A stretch of DNA of 64,000 nucleotides from Mesocentrotus franciscanus (lineage: Eukaryota > Echinodermata > Echinoidea > Camarodonta > Strongylocentrotidae), in NCBI GenBank assembly GCA_037976565.1, contig CP137667.1:3992299-4056298 (forward strand). The letters run 5' to 3'. Shown piece by piece: positions 46,306-58,194 of the stretch. Position 1 is the stretch's first letter. Each line of letters begins with the position of its first letter. Made by a program: the position numbers and the translations under genes. A model generated the notes under the pieces. That model worked only from the letters and a program-made list of their open reading frames with translations. It did not search any database and was not told the DNA's origin.

Positions 46306-47640
46306 TGGATAACGGATATGAAGAGCGAATTAGTAGTAAAGAAGGGAGAAGGGGATAGTAGGGGTTGAATGAGGAAGGATAGAATGAAAGGGGAGAGAAG
46401 AAAGAAGGAGAGAGTGGTAAACAGAGAGCTAGAGAGGGTAAGGGAGAGGAGAAGGGGAGGGATGAGCAAGCCGGCGGAAGAACGAGTTTAGAGAGAGTGG
46501 GGGAAAAGATGATTAGGATTACGGTGAAGAGACGGAAAGGGCGGAAGGCAGGGGAGAAGAGGAAATCGAAGGAGAAGGGGGAAGGGTTCGAGAGAATAGA
46601 AGGGGACGAAGCGAGAAGGGGACTAAAAAGTGTGGAAAAAAGAGGGGAGAGGGGAGGAGTAAAGGAGAGCGGGTGCAGGAGGAAGAAGATAGAGGTATAT
46701 AGAGTGGAATATGGAAGAATTAAAAAAAGAGATGGATCTAGTGAGGGAAAAGAGGTGGAAAAGAAATGGGAGAAGAAAATGCAGGACGGGCTACAAATGA
46801 GTGAGACAATAAAAATGATATAGGATGTTAGGCTGAAAGAGGAGGAAGGCCAATAAATGGGAGGTGAGATATAAAATGAGGAGAAAGAGGAATTAAGGGG
46901 GAGAGGGAGGTTAAAGGGGGAAGCAGGGAGAAAGGGGGGTCTAGAGAGGAACCAACATTAATGAGAGGCGGGGAAATGGGAGCGGAGATGGGGGTAGGGT
47001 GAGAATGGGAGAAGGCAAAAGGGGGGATTCTTTGGATTTAGGAGGGCGGCCGGTAGGGTAAGAGATTAGGGCGTGGACTCCGTGGAGCGTTTAGGAAATG
47101 AGGGGAAAGAAGAAGAGCTAGCGCAGGATAGTGAAGGGAAAGAGAGAGGGAGAGAGAGCGCGTGCGGGGTGGAGGGAAGGAAGATGGGGGGTGGCGGAAT
47201 ATGAAGGCCGACCGAAGAATGAGCTGATGAAGGTTTGGGAAAAGGGAGTGAAGGAACGAGGGGAAAGGATTGGATAACCTGGGATTAACGGATAAGAGCG
47301 AATAAGGGGCGGTGGAAAAGAAGGGAGAAGAGGAAAGTAGGAGATGAATGAGGAAGGAGAGAATGAAGGGGGTGAGAAGAAAGAAGAGGAGAATATGGTA
47401 AACAGAGAGCTAGAGATGGGAAGCTGTGAGGGAGGGGAGAAGGGGAGAAGGGGATGGATGAGCAAGCCGGCGGAAGAACGAGGCTAGAGAGGGTGGGGAA
47501 AAGATGATTGGGATTACGGTGAAGAGAGGGAAATGACTGGGGGGGGGGGGGGCAGGGGAGAAGGGAAAATCGAATGAGAATGGGGATGACGGATCGAGAG
47601 AATAGAAGGGGACGAGGAGAGAAGGAGAGACACTATAATA
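46306..47640. repeat. Long polypurine tract, right part, with internal duplication
   Basis: Continues the G/A-rich strand. 46300-46520 is repeated at 47265-47520. Contains the unoccupied relative of the insertion target of the giant hairpin element (GAAAGGATTGGATAAC at 47263-47278). Confidence 0.85.
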
Positions 47641-48650
47641 CCCAGGTGATAAAGAGGAACAGTGCGTTACTGTGGCAACTTTGTAATCCAGATGACAGAT
47701 TAGAAGTTACTGGGTAGTAGTAGTCTACTCCAAAGACAATTTAATGTTAATCGAGGTGTTCAAACACGTCCAGTATCTCTGTATAGCTCTTTTCTTTAAT
47801 ATAGTAGGCCTTTGACACCCTAACTACAAAACAAGCTATGTGTTGGTTATTAATTGGTTCTCTTTATCTCAAGGCTCTTTGAAAGTTATGATCAGTCTTC
47901 ATTCATTGTTCATGCATGCATGGAGCATTCCACCCCCCCACCCCCCCCCACAAAAAATATATATAACATAAAAAATCGTTTTGTCAGTGCGACCAAATAA
48001 AAAATAAATTGATAAACATTACCCCCAAAATAGATAGGCTTACACAGAAGTGCATGCACGCGTTTACTCATTTATATTTGCATTGCTTATGCGGTTGAAA
48101 AAGGTGATGTCTGGAATGGAGACAACCCAACAGACCATTGTTCCATTAGGGCGCCAAAAATACTCGATCCTACATTTCGATACTGTGCCATCACTATTAC
48201 CCAGGTGACAAATAGTGACAATACATTACTGTTGCAACTTTGGAACCTGGATTACAGATTATATAATTTAGTACACTGTTACTGTGCAACTTCAAATAAC
48301 TTTGTACAGTATCTTACTGTGACTGTATTGCATCGGGTGAAATCCAACCCTACCAATTCAACTTCATTAAAAAAAAAATCCGGTCACAGTTAATTCAATA
48401 ATTTAATATTAATAACAATACACGGGCCAGCTGGCTGTGCGTATATAACCAACAGGAAAAAGCAAACAAAAAGCCAACATTGGCATTGGCTATGGTTATA
48501 TTTATGGATATTTCATCCGTCTCTGGACCGATTTTGATCAAACAAAGATGATTTTGTCATTTAAATGGTATGGTCTTTCAAATTTCACACTCAGTTTTTC
48601 ATTATCTAACAAAGAATTACTTCGTGTAACGTTCTCTATACCAAAATTCA
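47640..48650. other. Non-coding DNA with a short dispersed repeat
   Basis: Segments at 47645-47715 and 48198-48275 share CCAGGTGA, GTTACTGTGGCAACTTTG-like and GATTACAGATTA-like sequence. No gene seen. Confidence 0.45.
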
Positions 48651-48654
48651 ACTA

Positions 48655-49000
48655 TACTATGTCCCATTTGCAGTCAACATCAACTTCTGTAAAACTTTGC
48701 AGGAATTATGTCACATATTTGTCCTTCCTAACTGTGAAATTTAAACGTTATCCGTGTCCTAGTATTCGAATTATGCAAGAAAACCCGTTTAGTTTCTAGA
48801 CTTCACTGTCAGACACTAATGAGTGACTGACTGAATTCTTTTTTCTTTCTTTCGTAATAACATACATGAAATGAGCTGTCAATGGTACATGAGCCTTTGT
48901 CTACAACTTTGCATTAATAACCCACTTCTTGTAATGGCCAAAATAAAACTGATTGAATCTTTGCGCAGCACAAAACGTACGGCCATTCGGTACAACTGTG
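48655..49000. repeat. Dispersed repeat, copy 1
   Basis: About 345 bp shared with 52566-52903: ACTATGTCCCATTTGCAG..., GACTTCACTGTCAGACACTA, CACTTCTTGTAATGGCCAAA, TTGCGCAGCA. Non-coding. Confidence 0.75.
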
Positions 49001-49149
49001 AGTGTGAACAGACAAGCGGTCCAGAAAACCACCTCGCGATGTGGTCTTCTGGAACGGTTCGCTTCCTAGATCGCCCCATACCGATCTAGCGTCCAGTGTG
49101 AACATAAACCGTGCCGGGAAGCGACCTTCAACCGGAGCTGAGTGTGTTT

Positions 49150-50345
49150 TGGCGGGAAAGATTTAAAAAAGATATTACAGTACAAGAACAAAAACAGAGA
49201 ATAATATAAGGAAAGATAGAAAAAAAAAGATAGAACGATGAAAACAAAGAATAACATAGGAGAAGGTGATAAAAGGAAGAAACAAAGGATAGCTTAAGGA
49301 AAGATAGGAAGAAAAATAAAAAGAATAATATAACAATAAATAACATAAGAGAAGCTGATAGAAGGAAAAACAAAGAATAACGTAAGGAAAGACAGAATGC
49401 GAAAGCGATAACATGATAAAAACAATGAATAACATAAAGGAAGGTGATAAAAGGAAAAAAAAAAAGGATAACATATAAAGACCGAAAGAGAAAGTGATAA
49501 AATGATAAAAACAAAGAAAAACATAAGAGAAGTTGATAGAAGGAAGAAACAAAGAATAACATAAGGAAAGATAGGAAGAGAAAGTGATAGAATGATAAAG
49601 ACAAACAATAACATAAGCGAAGGTGATAGAAGGAAGAAACAAAGAAGAGCGTAAGGAAAGACAGAAATAGAGAGAGAGTGATAGAATGATAAAAACAAAG
49701 AATAACACAAGAGAATGTGATAGAAGTAAGAAACAAAGGATATCGTTAGGAAAGACAGAATGAGAAAGTGATAGAATGTAAAAACAAAGAATAACATAAG
49801 AGAAGGTGATAGAAGGAAGAAACAACAAATTACATAAGGAAAGACAGAAAGAGAAATTGATAACATGATAAAAACTATGAATAACTTAAAAGAAGGTGAT
49901 AGAAGGAAAAACAAAGAAAAACATATGAGATGATAACAGAAAAAAATTACATAAGGAAAGACAGAAAGAGAAAATGATAAAGAATAGATAATGGAAAGAT
50001 AGAAGAGAAGATGTAAGATGGACAAACAAAGAATAACATGAGTAAACCAGAAAGAGAAAGTGATGGAATTATAAAAAACAAAGAATAACATAAGAGAAGG
50101 TGATAGAAGGAAGAAACAAAACATAACATAAGGAAAGACAGAAAGAGAAAGTGATAGCATAATATTACATAAGGAAAGACAGAAAGAGAAAGTGATAGTA
50201 TAATATTACATAAGGAAAGACAGAAAGAGAACATGATGAATAATAGAAAATTCGAAGATTGAAAAGAAGATGAAAGAAGGACAAACAAAGAATTACATGA
50301 GAAAATCAGAAAAAGAAAATGACAGAATGATAACAAAAAATATAT
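49150..50345. repeat. Purine-rich minisatellite, locus 1
   Basis: About 1.2 kb of degenerate units of roughly 85-90 bp built from AAGGAAAGACAGAAAGAG, AAAGTGATAGAATGATAAAA, CAAAGAATAACATAAG and AGAAGGTGATAGAAGGAAG. The same unit family occurs at 56490-57255. The long phenylalanine/serine-rich minus-strand frames are artefacts of the repeat. Confidence 0.8.
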
Positions 50346-50495
50346 AGCAGAATATGAGGCACTCTATTCGGTTTTATTAACATTTCGCGCGAAACATTTG
50401 ACCCGCTGACCTTTGCTACCCAAGCAACAGGAGCGGTGTAGCTCATTCGCGCTATACCATAGCAACAAGAGCGGTCAAGGTCGTGAGTGTGAACA

Positions 50496-50880
50496 TTAAA
50501 GGGATCGTTTAACAGTGTTAAATCTGAGATACACGGCCCTACATGTTATCAGTGTCTGTGATATGGTGTAATAATGAAGCCCTAAAAAAATTGCGCTTCA
50601 AAATGATCAAGAAGTGCCTCAAAAAAGTAAAAATCTTTGATTGACCGGTTTTACCATACTCGTTTTCCCTAATAGACTATAGTGCTATGAAAACCGTCAG
50701 GCGAACGGTTTTCAAAATTTGTAATTCCAATCATAAATATCTTGATAATCAGACAGGCGATCAGCTTGTAAAAGTCATGGGGTTCCTGACTGACCTAAAG
50801 GTTTATGATTATCATTGCATCATGAGCTAAATCCAGCATTTTGTTTCAGAATCTGAGACAAAGTTACCGGATCCCTTTAA
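50496..50880 (+). mobile_element. TTAA-flanked MITE, copy b
   Basis: TTAA at 50496-50499 and 50877-50880 around AGGGATCG...GGATCCCT. Almost identical to 40209-40593. It is inserted directly beside the duplicated GTPase exon, cutting its reading frame. Confidence 0.85.
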
Positions 50881-50886
50881 CGAAGC

Positions 50887-51260
50887 GTACCTCTGAAGCG
50901 ATCCACTGGATCTTCTTGGGCGTCTAAAATGAAATGAGGTTTTTTCTGGTCTGTAAAGCCTGGGTCGGTCTAGGATGTGAATGAGAACGGCCGGGTCTAT
51001 CTCGCATTGGCTTTCCTCAGGTGTTTCATTTTCTGTGCGCCATCGGAAGGTGATGTTGTCATCAGCTCGTTTGATGCATGCCTCTAGTATCTTCAGCAGA
51101 GCCATGTGTTTCTTAGAATCCATCTCGTGGTTTATATCTGTGTAGTTCTCAATGAAAAACACACTGCCCTTCTCTATACCGGCCCTGGTGATGTCTCCAA
51201 GGATCTCTTCGCGGTTATAGATACTGTTGGCAAAAGTCACCACCATGATAGGATATCCAC
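50887..51260 (-). pseudogene. Duplicated last exon of the GTPase gene, interrupted
   Basis: Minus strand, starting after CAG at 51261-51263 in the same phase as 9844-10112. It reads GGYPIMVVTFANSIYNREEI and KKHMALLKILEACIKRADDN, clearly the paralogue. Where the other copy stops (CEIM), this one continues CEIDPAVLIHILDRP and more, until the TTAA MITE at 50496-50880 cuts it. No matching upstream exons (P-loop, G3) are found between 52270 and the right edge. It is therefore a partial duplicate, or the 3' end of a second gene whose other exons lie outside the window. Confidence 0.7.
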
Positions 51261-52270
51261 CTGTATAATGATGAAGATGATGATGATGATGATGATAATA
51301 AAAAGACTATATCATTATTAAAAATAATAATACTAGCACTGATAATACTTACAAAACAAATAATAATAATTAAATTAATATAAATAATAGCAATAGTAAT
51401 ATACATAAAGATAACATTCATAATTGTTTTATCATGTAATATGTATTATTCAATGTATTGCTTTAGTTGCTAATATGATTTTAATGTTATTGTTAATTTT
51501 AATTATTTTTAGTATAATCATAAGGGTTGTAAAAATTTTTATACGAAAATTATTATTATTATTTTTTTTAATTAATCGCGATTTAAAGCAAACATCTAAA
51601 TCGATTTTTTTTTGTATCAATAATAATCAAACACATCATTGATTTTTAAATCAATTTGCTATTTTGCATTAACTGTTAAATAATATACCTGTATCATGGC
51701 CAGACAAAAGATGGCAACTTTAATTTAAAAGATCTAACATGCTGTTCAACATTGTCTTTATTTGTTCTAATTATAGAAAGAATAAAAAGAATAACATTAA
51801 TAATGTTATGGGTTTATAAAGTGGTTAATACGACGCCAATTGGATTAAGCTTTGCCCGCACACAATGTATGCAAATTCTCCACTCCAGGGGGAGCATTCG
51901 AACCAGCTGCTATATACAGACGATCAGAATGATGGTCAAACTACACCCATATGACTTAATGCTGTATTGAGATAAATAAGTCGAGTATTTAACTTCAACA
52001 ATGTATAGGCCTACGATGGTGGGTATAGAACTATCGTGATTGCCTTGTGAATAGTAATAAGGCATATTTGCATAATGAATAATTTTGAAGAATCAATCAT
52101 TTCGATTTAAAATATCCCCAAAATAAAAGGACTACCACCTTTTAAAAATATGACAAATAAGTACTATACATCAAAGTTATACCGCTCAAATATGATCAAT
52201 CAAACGAGGCATTCAAGAGTGGACCTTATTAAATTTGTACCTGTATGTTATGGTTTGAAAGTTTGAATGA
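51260..52270. repeat. Segmental duplication of GTPase intron sequence
   Basis: Intron next to the duplicated exon, alignable piecewise to 10113-12690 (for example GACGCCAATTGGATTAAGCT, TTTGCCCGCAC, TGTATAGGCCTAC, GGTGGGTATAGAA). It lacks the LINE (10250-11598) and the fold-back (12082-12444) found in the other copy. Confidence 0.75.
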
Positions 52271-52565
52271 AATCTGATAAAATATGAGAAATTTATGAAT
52301 GTTTAAACATTATAATCACTATATTAATGGGATCTTCAAATTGGCACCATCAAGGATTCCTCTGTGGTGTAGAAGCGGACAACTTTCCTATTTGTTCCAA
52401 CGCACAAAATGACTAAAACAATTATTTTTCAAAAATGTATGACTCAGGAGGGTCATTTATCGGTACAGGACATATTAAGCATTCCGTACTATGAAGATCT
52501 CGGTTCCAAAAGGTACTAGATTCATTTTAAAAATCAAAATTGATCTTTTTTTTTTTGCATTAAAG

Positions 52566-52903
52566 ATACTATGTCCCTTTTGCAGCCAACATCAAATTCT
52601 GTAGAACTTTGCAGGAATTATGAATATGTCATGTATGTCCTATCTGTGAAATTTAAACATTAGCAGTGTCCTAATATTCAAATTATGCAAGGAAACCCGT
52701 TTACTTGCTAGACTTCACTGTCAGACACTATTGAGTGACTGACTGGCTTTTTCATCTTTGGTAATAACATACATAAAATGAGCTGTAAAGGGTACATGAG
52801 CATTTGTCTACATCAATAACCCACTTCTTGTAATGGCCAAAATTAAACTGATTGAATCTTTGCGCAGCATTAAACGTATGACCATTCGGTACAATGGTCT
52901 GAA
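52566..52903. repeat. Dispersed repeat, copy 2
   Basis: Same orientation and landmarks as 48655-49000, with small deletions. Non-coding. Confidence 0.75.
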
Positions 52904-53557
52904 AATCAGACTATTACTTACTGGCTCTATAGCTCCTAAGTCGATTCGACAACTAATAGTCGTTATTTTCCCACTTAAAGACATTTTCAAGCCCCCCTTT
53001 TTTTAGGGAAGTTCTAAATTAGTATTTTCTTTCAAATGCCGTTGGAATTTAACCTTTTCATTTTTTTGGCCTGCAAATGGGACATAGTACCTTTAATGTA
53101 CACATTTCCACTAGCCTCATACACTGACGCTTCCAAAAAGCTTAAGTTCCAAAAATAAGAAAAATTGGCATATAAAATCAGTTCGGTTCCAAAAAGTAGT
53201 ATATGTATATCCATTCAAGTCATGCATTGTACTTTGCATACAGTATGCAAGATTTCGGTTCCGAAAAGTGCTACATCCAATGCTGGTTCCAAAAGGTACT
53301 ACATCCACACAAATTATAAAAAAACATAAATTCATGAAAAATATTTGTGCAGACGAGTGGTTTATTAGGGCGCCCTATTATTTCATCGAGCATGTATAGC
53401 TCCAATTAACATTCTCTATATTGTTGGTTCTTTTACAACATTAGCAACAATTCTTTTGAAACCTGGACTTGATCTATTTCCGTTATTTATGTGCAAGAAT
53501 CATTAGAGACGTTTTTTAGAATCCGCAAGAAGGAATAACGAGTTCAACAAAGAATAA

Positions 53558-54362
53558 GTGTTTTTTTTTTACTGTTCATGTTCACTTTCCATTGCAAACA
53601 TGGCCGCCCCTAACACGCATGCCAGTACGAGGCCAATGCTTCAAATGCCGAGTGAAAGTGCGATGCTCAAATATATTTGGATGAAAATGCCACTGCTTGA
53701 ATCTTTTGTCAACAAGATTGATAAACTTTGCCATCGTCTAGACACAGCAGAATCTAGCATCAACACGCTCCAGAAGCATTACACAGATCTGGAAAATGGA
53801 ATGGGCTATTTCGAAACCGAAGTAGAGGAATGTGAGGTAGACAAAATGGCTGAAAAGACGGCCATTGTTGGGATCCAGGGACAGATCGTTGACCTAGTTA
53901 ATCGAAACAAAATAAATAATGTGATCTTGCATAATGTGCCAGCATGCAAGCGTTCAAGGAGACACGATAGACTGCACAGCACTCATTCATACTTTTCTCC
54001 GAGATGCCATGGGAATCTCCAACTCAATGGAAATCGAGCGTGCTCACCGAACCCAAATGAGAGTGATGGCATCACACAAGCGACAAACAACACTCGCAGT
54101 GCGAATGCTACGGGCCAACAAAAGAGGAAGCCAAGACCGATATTATATTCGTGTAAAATTGCTTCGCTTTCGGGAAGTTGTTCTAGGTTCGGCTAAAAGG
54201 AAACCTGAGATGCAGGGACAACGTGTGTTTATCTCTAACGATGTGTACAAAAATACACGCGCTCATCATCAAGAGCTAATAGGGACTTTTAGATTGAGTG
54301 GACGAGAACGGCGTAAACGTCCACTGATCATGCATGTCAACGTAGTCAACTGCCCCTGTTGA
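53558..54362 (+). mobile_element. L1-like LINE ORF1 relic (coiled coil plus RNA-binding type domain)
   Basis: The first frame (53594-53935) has a leucine-rich coiled-coil stretch (MPLLESFVNKIDKL, LDTAESSINTLQKHYTDLEN) and then NKINNVILHNVP, the usual start of the L1-ORF1-type domain. After a frameshift it continues DCTALIHTFLRDAMGIS, MEIERAHR and, after another shift, VKLLRFREVVLGSAKRK and GQRVFISNDVYKNTRAHH. It could belong to the same family as the ORF2 relic at 58195, but about 3.8 kb of other sequence separates them. Confidence 0.75.
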
Positions 54363-54675
54363 CTACAGTTATAAATCTTTTAGATTTCACTCGATTTCAC
54401 TCAGGAAGTAAGCGTGATGAAGTCATATAATGAACGGCGCGCCAAATTTTAAAGGAGATTCCGTGTGCCCCAAAATGCAAAAAATAGGCTAAATCATGAG
54501 ATTGCTTCTGTCAGAAATGGCGAATCTGCATCGAATTCGAGAAAACCATTACTTTGCAGATTCATTGTCCCTGATGCGCAAAATGTGCTCATATTTGTTT
54601 TTGTTTTTTTTAATTTTTATTTGAACATTCACAGACCTAAGTAGAATTATTTTGCAAGAGAATTATGATGCCTAA

Positions 54676-54790
54676 GCCTCGGTCGTGTGCGGGCCGTGGG
54701 CCGCGGGCCGACCGCAAGGACCCGTCGTACCCGGGGGCGACCCGGCGCACCAGCTGGCTGGGCGGTGCGAAGGCGAAGCTAATGCACACT
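54676..54790. other. Isolated GC-rich segment
   Basis: About 115 bp strongly enriched in G and C (for example GGGCCGTGGGCCGCGGGCCG) inside AT-rich DNA. No domain recognised in any frame. Origin unknown. Confidence 0.4.
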
Positions 54791-55390
54791 GCCACTGCCA
54801 CTATAGCTATAAACCTTTCTACGGAAGCTATAACATACCGATTAAACTTTCACAGTTCAAGACAAAAGAGTTTTAATGCGATTAGAGAGAAGGGTATACC
54901 ACAAAACTTTCCTCAGTTTCGTGAAAACTGTTGTTTGCTCAAAGACAAAATTATATGTCTGACTTTTTCGTCATTCATCTTTTGGCTTGAGATGACGTCA
55001 CATATGTGAAAACAAGTGCACGGCGTTCTAGACGCAATGTTCCCGGAACCACCGGTAGGTGGCGCACCACACGACTAGGGCTTTAACGGAACACTCTTAA
55101 TTACTTTCGTAGTAAAATACCAGGTAATGACCTAAAATGCCCCAGATATGTATGTTGTAGCCAACATTTTGACATTGTATCGCATGGAACGCCTTAGAAT
55201 GGTTTCAAGAGGGTTAAAACGCTGAAAAACATACGAAACAGTATATATCTGAGCCAAAAAGTGAATTTTATTATTTTATTTAGTAGACCTGTGACGTCAC
55301 ACAGAACGTCATCTTCGGCATCATAGGTCTTGGAAGCAACGTCTTCGGAAGCATTCGGATGCTCGGAAATGTCACCCAAACAAAGTTGAA

Positions 55391-55618
55391 AGTTCGGTTA
55401 TCCTATACTTTAGTGTGTTTTATTATTTTGGGTTTCTAACTTCAGTTAACAGCTCTATATGCATATAATACATACGTTGTGTCATACGGCCGTGCACATG
55501 GGCGAGTTCGGTTATCCTATACTTTAGTGTGTTTTATTATTTTGGGTTTCTAACTTCAGTTAACAGCTCTACATGCATATAATACATACGTTGTGTCATA
55601 CGGCCGTGCACATGGGCG
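55391..55618. repeat. 114-bp tandem duplication, nearly perfect
   Basis: 55391-55504 is repeated at 55505-55618 with about one difference. The unit contains GTTCGGTTATCCTATACTTT and ATACGGCCGTGCACATGGGC. Confidence 0.9.
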
Positions 55619-55659
55619 CGCACAGGCGGATTTTAAAGTGACACACTGGTTATTGAATC

Positions 55660-56195
55660 TAAGGGTTTTTATTATTAATGAACAGAGGGCAGTATTGTTT
55701 AAGGGTGATGAAAAGAGGGAAGGCATAGTCATGTAGCCTGGATGATTAGGGGCTAGAGTGGTGGGGTGGTGGGGGAGGTGTCCGGGAAGGGGCGTTAAGG
55801 GGATAAAAGGAGTGTTTATTACCTACTTCGTTTTAAGGGGTTTAATTAATAAGGAACAGTGGGCAAGATTGGGGGTTGGGCGTAGTGATGTAGTCTGGAT
55901 GATTAGGGGCTCGGGAGGGGGTCGGGGTAAGGGGATATAAAGGAGTGTATATTACCTACTTGTTTTAAGGGTTTTATTATTAATGAACAGAGGGCAGTAT
56001 TGTTTAAGGGTGATGAAAAGAGGGAAGGCATAGTCATGTAGCCTGGAAGATTAGGGGCTAGGGGGTGGGGAGGGGTCCAGGAAGGGGGTTAGGGGATACA
56101 AAAGGAGTGTTTATTACCTACTTCGTTTTAAGGGGTTTAATTAATAAGGAACAGTGGGCAAGATTGGGGGTTGGGCGTAGTGATATAGTCTGGTT
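55660..56195. repeat. Tandem array with a higher-order period of about 305 bp
   Basis: Alternating related monomers (one with TTATTATTAATGAACAGAGG, one with TTAATTAATAAGGAACAGTG) give an A-B-A-B order over about 540 bp. Shared parts include TAGTCTGGATGATTAGGGGC and GGAGTGTTTATTACCTACTT. Confidence 0.75.
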
Positions 56196-56218
56196 AAAAA
56201 AACAGCTGGATAAAGTAC

Positions 56219-57445
56219 GACGGGAAAATCAAGGTTAACGCGTTCTCGATTGTGATAGTCAACGACGAAGACGACGTGACGCATGCGCATTGCCTTAAAA
56301 TAGGGCCTTTTCGTTTGGCACGTCCACATAGACGACGTCAAAGATATGACGTCATTTCGGCGATTTGCGCATGCGTCGGGTCGTCAGGCCCAATTTGAGA
56401 ACGCGTTCACTCATGATTTGAGGTTCGTCAGAAAACTTGAACCCCGTCGTCAAAATGACGTCATCTTGCTATATCGCAGCGTAAATCAGAAGGGAAAGAC
56501 AGAAAGAGAAAGTGATAGAATGATAAAAACAAAGAACAACATAAGAGAAGGTTATAGAATAGATAATGAAAAGATAAAAGAGAAGATGAAAGATGGAAAA
56601 ACAAAGAATAACATAAGGAATGGTAGGAAGAAAATGATAAACAAAAGATAACGAAAAGATAGAAGAGAAGATGAAAGATGGAAAAACAAAGAATAACATA
56701 AGGAATGGTAGGAAGAAAATGATAGAACGATAAAAACAAAGAATTTCTTAAGAAAAGGTGATAGAAGGAAGAAACAAAGAATAATATAAGAAAAGACAGA
56801 AAGAGAAAATGATAGAATGGTTAAACAATAAACCATAACATAAGGAGAAACAGAAAGAGAAAATTATAAAGCATAGATAATGGAAAGATAAAAGAAAACA
56901 TAAAAGATGGAAAAACAAAGAATAACATGAGGAAAGATAGAAAGAGGAATAATAGAATAATAAAAACAAACACTAACAGAAATAAAGAATAACAAAAGGA
57001 AAGACAGAAACAGTAAATAATAGAATGGTAACAATTTACAATTACATAAGGAGAAACAGAAAGACAAAATGATAAAGAATAGAAAATGGAAAGATAGAAG
57101 AGAAGATGAAAGATGGAAAAACAAATAATAACATAAGAAAACAGAGAGAGAAAATGATAGAAGGGAAACAAAGAATAACATGACGAAAGATAGAAAAAAA
57201 ATAATAGAGTAATATACGAAGAATAACATAACAAGTGAAAGAAGGAGAAATTGAATAAGCAAGCGGGGGCCATTACGTCATCGTGTAGAGAACGGGCGTC
57301 GACTACATACGAAAAGGGTTATAAAGTAGTGAACAGGACGGGTCGACTGCAGCCAATTCGCATCGTTAGAGGACGAGAACGGCGTCCTCGTCCACACAAA
57401 CGAAAAGCCCCTCACGTAGCAGTCCACTATGTCGACGTGCAAATC
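56219..57445. mobile_element. Possible DNA element enclosing minisatellite locus 2
   Basis: The left flank (56307-56340) and the complement of the right flank (57385-57442) share CTTTTCGTTTG and CACGTC.ACATAG in the same order, suggesting degenerate inverted ends rich in GACGACGTC. The middle, 56490-57255, is the same purine-rich unit family as 49150-50345. No coding sequence. Confidence 0.45.
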
Positions 57446-57449
57446 TAAA

Positions 57450-58190
57450 AGTTTCTAATGAAAAAGGTAGAGGGTTGAGAGAGAAGGCCATCTAGCGTTT
57501 ATACCATGGTCTATCCCCAGAGTGATAAAGTACAAAGAAGGTGGCAAAGACAGTCCAGGAAGATTGAAGACTATTAGATAAATGATATTAGGTTGCAACT
57601 TTCTTTTTCGATTGAACTGAACAGGGCCAAGATTGGTGAGTATTTCCTTATTTTCCTTTAAAGATAAAGTTGAGTTCTGGTCATGCGATTGCATTGTGAA
57701 AGAAATGTTGTGGAATCGATCAGGAAAGGTTGATCATCTAGCATAAAAGTATTGGTGTGTACTGCAAGGTTCTGGGGTCATAAAAATGATAAGAAATTTG
57801 GCCCAGTCTTGGTAAAGTTACAAGCACTGTACACAGAAAGATGTATATGGGACTACACGAACATGTGGCATAAAAATCCGTCCCGATTTTTATGATACTA
57901 CATGCCATATTTAGAATAGTGAGGCATTTAAAGGGCCATGCTTTCCAGGTAACATTTTTTCTCTGATGTTCTTCCACACTTGCATAATACAATGATAACA
58001 CTCACAAATTATTGTTCACCTCTTCCCAGAACTCAACCCGCTCTTTAAATTATGTCAAAAGATTGGCTTATTGCCCTCACAAGTGTGTGGTTCAGTTAAT
58101 TGGTGTCTGTATCATTTCTATTTCGTTTCAAGATTTCCGGTATATACCTAACATGCATATGTGACTATTTCATAAAAGTAAAATATTATA
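57450..58190. other. Non-coding gap
   Basis: No recognised gene or element. A minus-strand frame of 87 codons at 57738-58001 has no domain signature. Confidence 0.35.
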
Positions 58191-58194
58191 ATGG

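Noticed and set aside
49128..50336. Minus-strand open frames up to 288 codons rich in Phe, Ser and Leu, looking like membrane proteins
   Set aside because: They are read across a degenerate minisatellite in three frames at once; stops are rare because of composition.
54665..55009. 114-codon plus-strand frame starting in the GC-rich island
   Set aside because: Its composition follows the island, the remainder is AT-rich without motif, and an overlapping second frame is equally open.
57738..58001. 87-codon minus-strand frame
   Set aside because: No recognisable motif, weak splice context and no partner exons; length is within chance.
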